DNA of 64,000 nucleotides from Nephrocerus scutellatus (taxonomy: Eukaryota > Arthropoda > Insecta > Diptera > Pipunculidae), in NCBI GenBank assembly GCA_947095585.1, contig OX352761.1, positions 37,039,260 to 37,103,259 of the forward strand, given 5' to 3'. Positions 18,648 to 27,895 of this stretch are shown piece after piece. Both the position numbers and the translations under genes were made by a program. How positions within the stretch are numbered: position 1 is the first letter of the stretch; each line of letters starts with the position of its first letter. The notes under the pieces were generated by a model, which had not been told where the DNA came from, did no database searches, and saw only the letters and a list, made by a program, of their open reading frames with translations.

Positions 18648-18825
18648 GCTTCTGCATGCATCGTTCCGTAATAAAAGTTATTTGTGAGCCTGTATCGCAT
18701 ATCGCACGTGCCGTTATACGATTGCTTGGAATGTCGAGTATATCTGCGTTTGCTGTTGCTAATAACGTAGTGTGACCATGGTATACGAACGATGCAACAG
18801 CCGGCGCCTTATCTGCAATATCCAT
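18648..18825 (-). pseudogene. BEL protease, active-site part
   Basis: Read leftwards from 18825, the frame contains LLATANADI and ARAICDTGSQITFITERC. DTGSQ is the retropepsin-like catalytic motif of BEL polyproteins. The protease would cleave Gag-Pol. The domain is cut at 18648 by the 3.45-kb insertion and continues at 15193. Confidence 0.85.
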
Positions 18826-19290
18826 TCATGCAGAAGCCAATGATCGTGTTGCTGCGGATGCAGCTGCCGTCGTACTAGATGATGTCTCAGCTTGGTTCGT
18901 TGTCTCAGTGCGACACAAAATTGTATGGTGTACTCGTTGACACTTTCCACATCGACGTTTGGATAAACACGCTCGTGTTGAATGACCTGGAGTGAGACAA
19001 TTGTAGCATAAGTTTGAATCCTTAACCTTACCAAATCGTTCTGCTGGTGATAACGCCTCCAATGTCGGACCGCGTCCAATGTTATAATCCCCATAACAGT
19101 AACTACAATGCCCGCGATCTGCTGTTGGTAAATTTGATCGTTTTAGCCTATGTGTATCGCCGGTGCTCTTATGTGCCTTTGGATTTGATGTTGATCGTCT
19201 GTTCGGATTATTGCCTTCATAACTTGTTCGATCAGCCATTGCAAATCGCATATGATCGAAACCACGGGCCCTGCGTTCGTAGAATTTCAA
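18826..19290 (-). pseudogene. BEL Gag C-terminal zinc-knuckle region
   Basis: The frame shows CSYCYGDYNIG, then CYNCLTPGHSTRAC (a CX2CX4HX4C knuckle) and CGKCQRVHHTILC, followed by a Ser/Thr/Ala-rich tail. This is the standard arrangement between the DUF1759 capsid-like domain and the protease in BEL elements. The knuckles bind genomic RNA. The frame leads into the protease after a short shift near 18826. Confidence 0.88.
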
Positions 19291-19296
19291 TAGATC

Positions 19297-20068
19297 CTAT
19301 ATTTTCTCTAGTTCTCTAAGTTCTGTGTCTCGTTGTTCCATTTCCCAATTGATAATCGATGCCTTTGGAAGTTTTGACACCAAGATGTGGACAATAATAT
19401 CATCCCACTGGTCTACCGGTCGTTTCATTGCCGCAAATGACCGCGTTATTTCATTCGTAAGGTCGACTACCCAACGGTTGCCTGCATTTGTTTGCTTCTC
19501 GAGTTGTTCCAGGAAAATGTTTAAATGAGCGATGAGCCTATCATTATCGTAGCGCACCTTCAATGTTTGCCAAGCTGATTCGTAATTATCGTCTGTGAAT
19601 AAGAAGCCAGCCACAACCTGTGCAGCAGTGCCCTTTAATGCCTTCATCAATCTCGTGTATTTTGCTGCCGTCAAAAGATGCCTCAAATATGTTGCGAAAT
19701 CCAACCCATCGATTGAATTCCTCATGAAATTCCGGAATTACGATTTGCTCTATTCGTACATCGTGTACATTGCCTAGTTGACCGTGAACCGAACGCACCA
19801 AAGTTGTGACTGATGGTAATTGTTCTTGCATAAGCGCTGCATCGATTGCAGCCGTCAGCATTGCTTTCACACTGAAAAACTTATCCTCAAATTCCTCAAA
19901 AAGCGTAGTATGCGCATCTAACTCGCTGTCTACCCCGTTTCCTACCAACGTTAAATGAGCGTCCATGAAGCGAATGGCTCTCCAAATTATCGAGTGTCAT
20001 ACGCTTTATATAGATACTTCTAATTCCGCCAATTTGCCTGCCTCAAGTTTAGTCCCAATCTCTGCCAT
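19297..20068 (-). pseudogene. BEL Gag N-terminal DUF1759 region
   Basis: The probable start is ATG 20068, giving MAEIGTKLEAGKLAELEVSI before a frame change near 20008. The frame from 19966 carries LFEEFEDKFF and IVIPEFHEEFNRWVGFRNIF. The next frame (19725-19297) carries LRHLLTAAKYTRLMKALKGT, ESAWQTLKVRYDNDR and IIVHILVSKLPKASI. These are DUF1759 blocks, the capsid-like part of BEL Gag. At least two frameshifts (about 20008 and 19670) disable it. Confidence 0.88.
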
Positions 20069-20154
20069 TACACAAAATTCGTCTCAAAATTGTCAATTTT
20101 ACTTTTATTCGCCGCCAATATTTCACAAATTTATACAAGTTGTATACTAAAAAA

Positions 20155-20470
20155 TACGATCTTCCCGTTGCACGATGTCGAAAAAATATACATGCACCCC
20201 TATAATTTTTTGGATGCCTGTAAACTGTACGCCCCAAATCGTATGATTCTATGCCTGATTCATATATTCGTATATGTATTGAAAATCAATCGTCCCGTTG
20301 AACGTGCACCGCTAGACATTTTTCGATGCCTGCAAACTGTACGCGCAAAACCGTTCGATTCGATAAAGATTCGTATACTCGTATACAGAAAAACAATCGT
20401 CCCATTGGACGTCGTTGAAAAACTAACATGCGCACAATCGTTCGATTCGATGCCTTTGCCTTGTCTATTG
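20155..20470 (-). repeat. Degenerate tandem repeat in the BEL 5' leader
   Basis: Three diverged units, starting near 20158, 20287 and 20395, share ATCGTCCC(G/A)TTG, GAAAAA..ACATGC and TTCGATGCCTGCAAACTGTA-like phrases. Spacings are 129 and 108 bp. They lie between the LTR and the Gag start, where packaging signals usually lie. Confidence 0.75.
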
Positions 20471-20531
20471 CACATTTATTTTACGCACTGAAATTATCGT
20501 ATTTATTCGACCACTGTCAAATAATTCCTAA

Positions 20532-20546
20532 CAGGAGGAACCAAAG
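20532..20546 (-). promoter_or_regulatory. Candidate primer-binding site of the BEL element
   Basis: Directly inside the 5' LTR, the minus strand reads CTTTGGTTCCTCCTG. TTTGG next to the LTR is where BEL elements pair with a host tRNA 3' end. I do not assign the tRNA. Confidence 0.5.
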
Positions 20547-20641
20547 TGTTTCGTAGCGTTGCCTAGAAAAACTTAATGAGCAATATTCTTTCACTAACTT
20601 GCCTAATTGTCTAGAAAAACAAATGTATTGTATGCTTAAGC
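20547..20641 (-). repeat. 5' LTR of the BEL element, inner part
   Basis: It starts TGTTTCGTAGCGTTG like the left LTR. It ends in TATGCTTAAGC (20631-20641), which is duplicated by the LOA insertion. The LTR resumes at 25100. Confidence 0.85.
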
Positions 20642-20921
20642 TTAAAGGGCGCTCGTACTATTGTACCATTTTTCCTAATTCCTCCTACCATCTCCTTCAT
20701 CTACTATCCACATCCCCAACCTCACCCCCTGGGCTGGATTAAGGTGTCATACGACCCGTGCTGATAATCAGCCTGGCTGGGGGCCCAGTTTTTAAAAATA
20801 GCCCAGTCTCGAACGGAGTGTCACGGATACCTGGCGCCCTCCTGACTAAACCAGCGTTATCTGTATATGGCGGATCTCTGTACAGATGGACCTCCTTTCT
20901 CTGCCACTCGTGGGAATCAAA

Positions 20922-22566
20922 TGGCAGCAAATAATAGAAATAGAAAAACTTCCAATACCGGTTCTTCTTTACCGGACGGTAGCACGGTGCAATCGCTGGC
21001 TACCGGTAGTGCCCCTGTAACAGTAGCTGGTGGTTTATCCACTGTCGACAAGAGCAGAGCGGCTATTAAAGCTAAAAATAACTTTACTTCTGCTAGTTGT
21101 GAGAAAACTAGCATAGCAATTGCTGTCTACCGTTAGTGCCCCTGCAACGACGGATGGTGGTTCATCCACTGCCGACAAACGCAGAGCGGTTATTATGGCA
21201 AAAAATAAAATTTCAATTACTGGTTCTTCTTCTTTACCGGACGGTAGAACGGTGTAATCGCTGGCTACTGGAAGGGCCCCTGCAATGGTGGGTGGTGGTT
21301 TATTTACTGCCGAAAAGTGCAGAGCGGCTATTAAAGGGAATCGTTCAACCAGCGGTGGCACCTTATGGCCCTCCCGCCACATGTAACAACAAAGGAGGTA
21401 AAGTCGTACCGACTACTTCACTTGGGAGTGCATCTTGTAGTAATAGTTCGCGACAGCGTGCTCCAACAAGATCGCTGTACAAGGACCGGCGTAATGGCAA
21501 TCGAACACTGAAGGAGACCAGCAGGATACCGAGGCAAATCGCCAAGCTTAAATGGGCCCAAGACTTTCTTGATAAGGACAGCACGAAGACCAACGGAGAC
21601 TCTACGTCGAAGCGACACAGATTGGTGGGGTGGGCCATTCCGGTCTCAAAAAGACTCAAGACACATAGTGCAACCGCCGCTAGTCACTCCACCATTACGT
21701 CTCAGAGGTCCTTCAGCGAAGTCCTAAAAGACATGATCGTTGTCGCGGTAATTAATCGTAGCGACATAGACGGATCCATCTCTCCTGATCGGTGGCAGCA
21801 AATTAATGTAAAACTTTCAGGTAGTTTCGCTAGCTTATGAAGGATCGCACTGGACCTCCTCCTACCACATACGATGGTGGTTGGGATCAAGGCCGGATAA
21901 AGCTAATAGCGTGCGAAGATTCGAGATCTGTTTATCTGTGATCTCTTTAAACTGGCTATTGGCAGTCTTGGGGAGGTTTGGCCTGGTGCCAAGCTCGAGG
22001 TTATTGCAAAGGAGGATATCCCTAGCCGACCAAGAGCGCGGACTTGGATTCCCATCGAACCCCCCACTGCTGATGGAATACTCGAAATCTTACGGCTAAG
22101 CAATCCTTCCCTTCCTACGCACGACTGGAAGGTCGCTAAGATAGAGGAGCGTAGGGGCAACTACAGATCCGCGATAGTTGTGATCAACCAGGAATCCCTT
22201 GCTCCCCTGGCAAGGTCCAAAGGCGTGATTCAGTTTGAATGGACCCACATCACACTTCGGGTATATAAGAAGGATGAGATAGAAGCTGGTAAACCACCCA
22301 CTCATCCCTCGGACTCGGAGTTTCAAGTTCCTGAACCGGGCATATCCGTCACCTTCCCTACGATGGATGACGTTGTTCCCCAAGCTTCGGCTACCCTGTC
22401 ACAGTCTTCTGTCTCCATGATAGTTGACGATATTCCCCAAGCTTCAGCCAATTCGTCGCAGTCTTCCGTCTCAATGGCTGACACTCTGTTGGACTTGGAG
22501 TTGGAGGACCTTCTTTTCAGGGAATCTACCAATGAAGACAAGCTTCTCAACTTCGGAGGGGGATGA
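20922..22566 (+). pseudogene. LOA ORF1, disrupted second copy
   Basis: Blocks parallel the intact ORF1 at 7151-8269: a basic head; then IAKLKWAQDFLDKD and SFSEVLKDMIVVAVINR (about 21535-21765); then RPRARTWIPIEPPT-like, LLMEYSKSYG and VINQESLAPLARSKG with ITLRVYKKDE (22170-22280). The acidic tail includes ADTLLDLELEDLLF. A stop at 21838 and at least three frame changes break it. The tail contains a short duplicated phrase, PQASATLSQSSVSM / PQASANSSQSSVSM. Confidence 0.8.
20925..21340 (+). repeat. Tandem 127-138-bp units at the LOA ORF1 start
   Basis: GCAGAGCGG recurs at 21054, 21181 and 21319, with GGTTTATCCACTG-like and ACCGGACGGTAG phrases in each unit. The first unit is in frame with MAANNRNRKTSNTG (20922). 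The units are the counterpart in position, but not in sequence, of the 96-bp repeats in the other LOA copy. Confidence 0.8.
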
Positions 22567-22639
22567 GCTGGACAACACTGTAGTGGAGGTTTCTCTGCCC
22601 AAGGGTAGCAATAATGCTGCGGGTGGTACAGATTAATCT

Positions 22640-25005
22640 CCAGCACTCCAAAAAGGCTTCGGCCTCCCTTCTATTTTGTAAAGACGGAGAATATATAGTC
22701 CTGATACAAGAGCCTTGTAGACCGAGTTTGTGGACTCAGGACTCCTAATTACTATCCACTATACATGTGACAGACAAAGGTAAACCAAGATCCTGCTTAT
22801 TAGTGAAAAATAGTCTCAATTCTTACTCCCTAATTTTAGTGACCGTGGTACCAATGCGATGAAGCTGGAGACTGCCAATGGTGCATATTTGATGGCATCG
22901 GCATATCTGGCATACGACTGCGTGGAATCTCTACAAGGTGTCAATCTGGAAAGATTAATAGAGGAAGCGAAATCCAAGAAAATTGGCTTAATAATCGGAT
23001 GTGACGCTAATGCGCACCATTCGACAGAGGTGAGCTACTTTTTGATTATACTTTAAGTACTAACCTGGTTGTTTCCAATAAAGTTAATGAACCAACGTTC
23101 AACACGCGTACTGTAAGGGGAAATCTGTAGAAACAGCTCTGCATACGCTAGTACGTTCCATTGAAAACTCTCTTCATCACAAGGTGGTTTTCTTGGACAT
23201 AGAAGGCGTTTTTAACAACTTCAAAACATCTGCGATCACTGCTGCTGTCGAATTTGGGGGTGAACGACTTACTGGGTGAACTGATTGATCTTCTACTCAC
23301 AAGTAGGATCATAAATTCAAGACTTAGCTTGTCGTCTGCCAAAAGATATGTCAGCAGAGGCACCCCGTAAGGAGGTGTCATGTCCCCACTTCTTTGGAAC
23401 CTAGCGGTGAATGAGCTTCTGGTTCGCCTGAGGGGGGAATGCTGCGGAGTGATCGCATATGCGGACGACGTTGCCATAGCCGTCTCAGGAAAGCACCCAC
23501 ACACCTTGAAAGAACTTCTGTAGAATGCTCTAAATAAGCTAATAAGTTGGGCAGATCATTGTGGTCTAGAGGTAAACCCCCAAAAAACCGAACTTACGAG
23601 GAAGTACAAAATCCCACTCGTCAATCCTCCGTCCATCAAGGGCACAAGCTTGACTTTCTCCGATAAGGCCAAATATCTTGGTCTTATTTTGGATAGCAAG
23701 CTGAGCTGGAAACCCAACATACAAGAAAGAGTCCGTAAAGCCACAGTGGCACTCTTCTCCAGCAAAAAGGCCATAGGAAGTAAATAGGGTCTTCAACCGC
23801 ATATCAATCATTGGCTGTACACAGCAGTAGTCAGACCTATTCTGCTATACGGTGTGGCTGTTTGGTGGACTGTTTTAGATAAAGCGATCAATCGCGACAA
23901 ACTAAGCAGAGTCTAAAGATCAGCTTGTCTTTGTGTGAGCGGAGCGCTTCGTACAACTCCCTCTGCTGCACTGGACATTCTGCTCAACCTTGCTCCACTC
24001 GACATCTTCGGCAGACAACTGGCTGCAAGCGCGGCTACTCGCCTCAGAGCAATCTCTCAGTGGACCGCGAATGATTTCGGCCACTCTTCTATCCTGAATT
24101 CAGTCAGGACTACACGTGTCAACTTAGACTACACCATTCCAGGTTACCATCCCCTCCAGGTCTTCTTGGGAGGAAGGTATCTACTTGTAAAATGAAGGAA
24201 TTCACTTCTACACATACGGGTCGAAATCTGATGAAGGGGTTGGCGGAGGTGTGTTTTCAAAAAAAAAACTAAATCTAAGTCTATCTTTCCGTCTTCCTGA
24301 TCACTGTAGTGTTTTTTAAGCTGAAATCATGGCTATTAAAGAAGCCTTGTCTTGGCTGAAGAGTAATGTCATATCTGTTAAGGATATCCACATTTTCTCG
24401 GATAGCCAGGCTGCGCTAAAGTCCATTGAATCAGTCTCCACAAATTCCATTCTGGACCGGAATTGCCGATTGTCTCTTGAGGAGATGGCGGAACATTGAC
24501 CTGGGTACTGGGGCTGATGAACTCGCCAAACATGGAACCACACTACCCCTATTGCCTGAATATAGTTCACTAGGCATGCCGATCGCTACGTGCAAACTCA
24601 TGTTTAAACAGGATGCTGTAATAAAAACTAATTATAGATGGTCAAACGGTACAACTTGCATAGCAACGAAGCAAATCTGGCCCAAGCTAGATCCGAAACG
24701 CTCCAAGTGTTTGATCTCTCAAAACAGACTGCACATTAGTGCCATTATAGGTGTCATAACTGGACTCTGTCTAGGCAAGCATGCAGAAAAATTAGGAATC
24801 TTTTCCAACGATTTCTGCAGAAGCTGCATGGATGAGGAGGAGGAGGAAACCACTCTCCATCTACTTTGTACGTGCTCAGCCCTCTCGAATAGGCGGAAGC
24901 TCCATCTGGAAGCGTTCTTTTTCAACGATCTCAACGATCTCACACAAATTGACATTAATAGTCTATTGCACTTCATACGAAGCTCCAAGTGGTGTAACGA
25001 GTAGG
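22640..25005 (+). pseudogene. LOA ORF2, second copy, deleted and frameshifted
   Basis: Endonuclease pieces include LIQEPC (about 22700) and GLIIGCDANAHHS (about 22985). The tract then jumps at about 23095 to the RT (YCKGKSVETALHTLVRSIEN, FLDIEGVFNNF, GVMSPLLWN, YADDVAIAV at 23457-23483). An interrupted RNase H with IFSDSQAALKSIESVS follows at 24393-24440. The C-terminal zinc motif CRSCMDEEEEETTLHLLCTC is intact at 24809-24870. Relative to the first LOA copy, about 1 kb is missing between the endonuclease and RT. Stops occur near 23130, 23370, 23521 and 23785. Confidence 0.85.
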
Positions 25006-25099
25006 CGTGGGATTTTCTAGATCCTTGTGGTATCACACCGGACCTTCTTGGTCTAAGTGCGTCGGTTTTGACTGACGGCCACTTCAACCAAACCTAACC

Positions 25100-25323
25100 T
25101 ATGCTTAAGCATAAGTCAGTTTATATTTAAACAAAATTAAAAGAAGTTAAACTAAACTAAACTGAACTAAAATGTATCATTACAAAGCACATATGTTGTG
25201 TTGTGTATGTTGTGTAAGAGTAATAATGAGTATACAAAAAGAGTACGTTGCATGGTAAAATGTGATCGTTTTTTTTGGTCGCGTTTGCTCATGAGACTGA
25301 TGCCTCTCGTTCTATCTGCAACA
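25100..25323 (-). repeat. 5' LTR of the BEL element, outer part
   Basis: It matches the left LTR over GAGTATACAAAAAGAGTA, GGTCGC.TTTGCTC and GAGACTGATGCCTCTC and ends CAACA at 25323. TTTGC follows directly as the right TSD. Confidence 0.88.
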
Positions 25324-25328
25324 TTTGC

Positions 25329-25635
25329 ACGTAAGCGTTTGTTTTCGTTTTGAGATACTGAAAATAATATCCACTTTCACACGTGTCTCGTGCACCAATC
25401 GCTATCTAGGTCGTGTGAAAGTTGGTTGAAAATGGCATCAAAGATGTCGAAAAAAACAGAAAAACAGGAGTCAAGTCAAATTCAATAAAGCTTGATAAAA
25501 AAGATTAAACTGACGCATCTGCCACCATGATAATGCTAGGAAACCTACTTATCCACTGTGCCAGTTCATTCTTGCACAGTGTACAGAAATAAAACGTTTG
25601 GTTTCATTTTCTTATATCAGCTTTCGCAGGATATA
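25329..25635. other. No gene seen
   Basis: This is the short host or unknown tract between the BEL TSD and the mariner. It contains a small inverted pair, CACTGTGCCAG / TTGCACAGTG, near 25556-25585. Nothing else is recognised. Confidence 0.4.
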
Positions 25636-26940
25636 AAGGGTGTTTTTTTAGGAGGTTTGTTTTTCCGATAGATGTCGTTTTATTTTATGACAGTTGTTTT
25701 GACAGCTCAAAGTGGCATTTCTACTCAGTATTGTTTGGCAAATCATTATGAATAGGTTAACTCCAGAACAACGTTTTCAAATCGTGGAAATTTATTTTCA
25801 AAATCAGTGTTCAATTAAAAATGTTTATAGAGCACTTCGTGAATTTTATGGTGCACATAATCGTCCGTCAGAGACCACCATAAAGAACGTAATTACCAAA
25901 TTTCGGTCTACATTCACTCTTTTGGATGCCAAGCCACCGACAAGAATGAGAAGAGTTCGTACAGAAGAAAATATTGCTGTCGTTGAGGCCAGTGTCGAAG
26001 AAAACGACAATTTATCGATTCGTCGTCGTGCTCAGCAAATTGGACTTTGTCCATCGACTTTATGGAAAATTTTACGTAAAGATTTGGGTTTGGTGCCATA
26101 CAAAATTCAATTGGTGCAAGAATTAAAGCCACACGACCATCGTTTGCGCCGTGAATTCAGTGATTGGTCGTTAAATCAATTGAACGAAGATCCATTTTTT
26201 TACCGTAAAATTCTCTTCAGTGATGAGGCGCATTTTTTGTTAAATGGATACGTCAACAAACAAAATTGTCGCATTTGGAGCAAAGATAATCCACACGCCG
26301 TTCAAGAATTACCAATGCATCCTGATAAATGTACTGTTTGGTGCGGTCTATGGGCTGGTGGGATCATCGGTCCATATTTCTTTAAAAATGAGGAAGGACG
26401 ACGCGTTACCGTGAATGGAAATCGATACAGAACCATGTTAAATGAGTTTTTGTTGTCAAATCTTGAAGATATGGATATGGATGAAATGTGGTTTCAACAA
26501 GATGGTGCCACTTGCCATACAGCACGTGAAACAATCGACTTATTGAAAGAAACTTTCAACGACAACATTATTTCGAGAAATGGTCCGGTGAATTGGCCTC
26601 CGCGTTCGTGCGATTTGACGCCACTCGATTACTTTTTGTGGGGATACGTGAAGTCATTGGTTTATGTGGATAAACCTCAATCGATTGACGCTTTGGAAAC
26701 CAATATTCAACGTGTCATTGCTGACATACGCCCTCAAATGCTTGAAAAAGTGCTGGAAAATTGGACCTCCAGAATGACATTTGTGAAAAATAGTCGTGGT
26801 AGCCATATGCCAGAAATTGTGTTTAAATGTTAAATGCCAAAAAATTATCTACCAAATAAAAAAAAATTTTGGTCATTTCATAATTTTATATGTGTTTTAT
26901 TCAAAAAAAAAATCGGCAACCTCTTAAAAAAAACACCCGT
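25636..26940 (+). mobile_element. DD41D mariner-type transposon, apparently complete
   Basis: The ends are AAGGGTGTTTTTTTAGGAGG on the left and, read inward from the right, ACGGGTGTTTTTTTTAAGAG. TA flanks both sides (25634-25635 and 26941-26942). Length is 1,305 bp with one uninterrupted transposase ORF. A second, deleted copy at 62496-63417 has the same ends, and its target TA is proven by an unoccupied paralogous site. This copy looks competent. Confidence 0.95.
25748..26833 (+). CDS. DD41D mariner transposase
   Basis: I start at Met 25748 (MNRLTPEQRFQIVEIY) rather than 25712, because this is where mariner-like transposases with a DUF4817-type N-terminus begin. That gives 361 residues. Helix-turn-helix DNA-binding regions occupy about 1-110 (SIKNVYRALREFYG, SIRRRAQQIGLCPSTLWKIL). 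The catalytic triad is FSDEAHF, FQQDGATCH and PLDYFLWG. There are 41 residues between the second and third Asp, hence DD41D, the spacing of rosa-like elements. The protein cuts and pastes the element through its terminal inverted repeats into TA sites. The frame is intact, and the 3' AATAAA at about 26855 could serve polyadenylation. Confidence 0.93.
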   Translation: MNRLTPEQRFQIVEIYFQNQCSIKNVYRALREFYGAHNRPSETTIKNVITKFRSTFTLLDAKPPTRMRRVRTEENIAVVEASVEENDNLSIRRRAQQIGLCPSTLWKILRKDLGLVPYKIQLVQELKPHDHRLRREFSDWSLNQLNEDPFFYRKILFSDEAHFLLNGYVNKQNCRIWSKDNPHAVQELPMHPDKCTVWCGLWAGGIIGPYFFKNEEGRRVTVNGNRYRTMLNEFLLSNLEDMDMDEMWFQQDGATCHTARETIDLLKETFNDNIISRNGPVNWPPRSCDLTPLDYFLWGYVKSLVYVDKPQSIDALETNIQRVIADIRPQMLEKVLENWTSRMTFVKNSRGSHMPEIVFKC

Positions 26941-26942
26941 TA

Positions 26943-27134
26943 GATGATGATAATGAATGATTAAGGGTCCTTGTATGTTACACAGTATGTGTTAATGCAA
27001 AGTTTCTTCTTTTGTTATCCCAGTAGAAAAGTAAAATTACTGCCACTTTAGTTGAAAAATATTTTCAGAAATTTTTGAAGTTGTGGGCTGTTTAATTAAA
27101 ATGTTGGCTTTTTATTTGCTTTATATTTATATAT
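26943..27134. other. Short AT-rich spacer
   Basis: I see nothing between the mariner TA and the gypsy LTR. Confidence 0.4.
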
Positions 27135-27359
27135 GTAAATAACCAAACTATATTAATACAAATAACCCAACTATATAAGAACAATTAATTGTATAAAAAA
27201 TTAGTAGATTTTAAGCGTCGAATATTTCTGCGCGTGGTGCTCGTTCTAATGCTCTGATACCGACTGCCTGTCGTATTGTCTCGTATCGTGTAGCCTATTA
27301 TTTTAGTCGATCGTGTATGTGTTGGTGAGAGTGGATTTTGTTGTGTGTGAATCGCCACA
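27135..27359 (-). repeat. 3' LTR of the gypsy element
   Basis: On the minus strand it starts TGTGGCGATTCACAC and ends GGTTATTTAC. It is collinear with 31672-31896 with about eight or nine differences. A purine-rich tract (minus strand GGCGGGGGAGTAC, 27360-27372) lies just upstream of it in the element, as needed to prime the second DNA strand. Confidence 0.92.
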
Positions 27360-27490
27360 GTACTCCCCCGCCAGTGACTAAGCGGTAGCAAAAGGCACGA
27401 TAGTAATAATAATATCAAAAAGATAATAATAATTGTATTATTGATTAATGATAATAATAATATTGTAAATTGATGATAATAATAGTTATA

Positions 27491-27895
27491 TTATAGGTTG
27501 ACAAAAGTGACGAATCTTTTTGGTTTCTTAACACTTCTGCCGCTTCTCGTCGTTTTTTGTGGATCATCGAGCTGTTTAGGTTGATTGATTGAGGTGTTCG
27601 CCGCTTGATTCATCGTTGCTCCCGTTGTTCCGATGTCGTTGGTCACAGAGTCATCGTTGATTGGAAGGAAGGCGGCTTTAACTCTATCGATGCTTACCCA
27701 AACTTTACGATTCTTGATTTGAAGTTCGAATGTTTTGTTGTTTCGGCTTAAAACTTCATATGGTCCATCGTATGGTGTTTTTAGTGGTTTTCGTATCGTG
27801 TCATCGCGCATCGTGTGTGCAGATGTGTAAATCCTTTCGAACGAAGACTTTATTGTTAGCATGATTCGAAGTTGGAACTGGTTGAATTTTTTCAA
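27491..27895 (-). pseudogene. Gypsy integrase C-terminal region
   Basis: The frame carries FERIYTSAHTMRDDTIRKPL, TPYDGPYEVLSRN, KVWVSIDRVKAAFLP and a basic end, TRSGRSVKKPKRF. This is the chromo-like/GPY-F tail of CsRn1-type integrases. It overlaps the preceding frame at 27801-27895 by a one-base shift near 27840. The stop at 27491 is the probable end of Pol, 130 bp before the LTR. Confidence 0.85.

Larger units (their letters stand above)
15194..18651. mobile_element. 3.45-kb TGT...ACA insertion with 4-bp TSD, unclassified
   Basis: The body is 15198-18647 and begins TGTAACG and ends TTCACA. GCTT flanks it at 15194-15197 and 18648-18651. It splits the BEL protease in frame, so its ends are certain. 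TGT...ACA termini with a 4-bp duplication suggest a DDE integrase of the Ty3/gypsy or Ginger kind. I found no internal LTR pair, and the two ends share only a few inverted bases. The contents are a GC-rich left arm, a minus-strand ORF with a hydrophobic segment, a tandem array of splice-site-bounded blocks, and a 478-bp repeat. It could be a very long solo LTR, a large non-autonomous LTR derivative or a Ginger-like element. Confidence 0.85.
20631..25110 (+). mobile_element. Second LOA-clade LINE, broken, 11-bp TSD
   Basis: The body is 20642-25099, flanked by TATGCTTAAGC at 20631-20641 and 25100-25110. It has the same 5' leader as the LOA copy at 6.6-12.0 kb and the same type of tail (AAACCTAACC). 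It is about 0.9 kb shorter, mainly through a deletion between the endonuclease and RT at about 23095, and carries many stops. It sits inside the 5' LTR of the BEL element, so it is younger than the BEL insertion. Confidence 0.92.
12731..25328 (-). mobile_element. BEL/Pao element with nested insertions, TSD TTTGC
   Basis: The left LTR is 12736-12903. The right LTR is 20547-20641 plus 25100-25323. Both read TGTTTCGTAGCGTTG ... CAACA on the + strand, i.e. TG...CA on the element strand. The 5-bp duplication TTTGC flanks it at 12731-12735 and 25324-25328, as expected for BEL/Pao. Gag, zinc knuckles, protease, a decayed RT region and integrase are read right to left. Two later insertions inflate it to 12.6 kb: LOA at 20642-25099 and a TGT...ACA element at 15198-18647. 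Confidence 0.92.
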
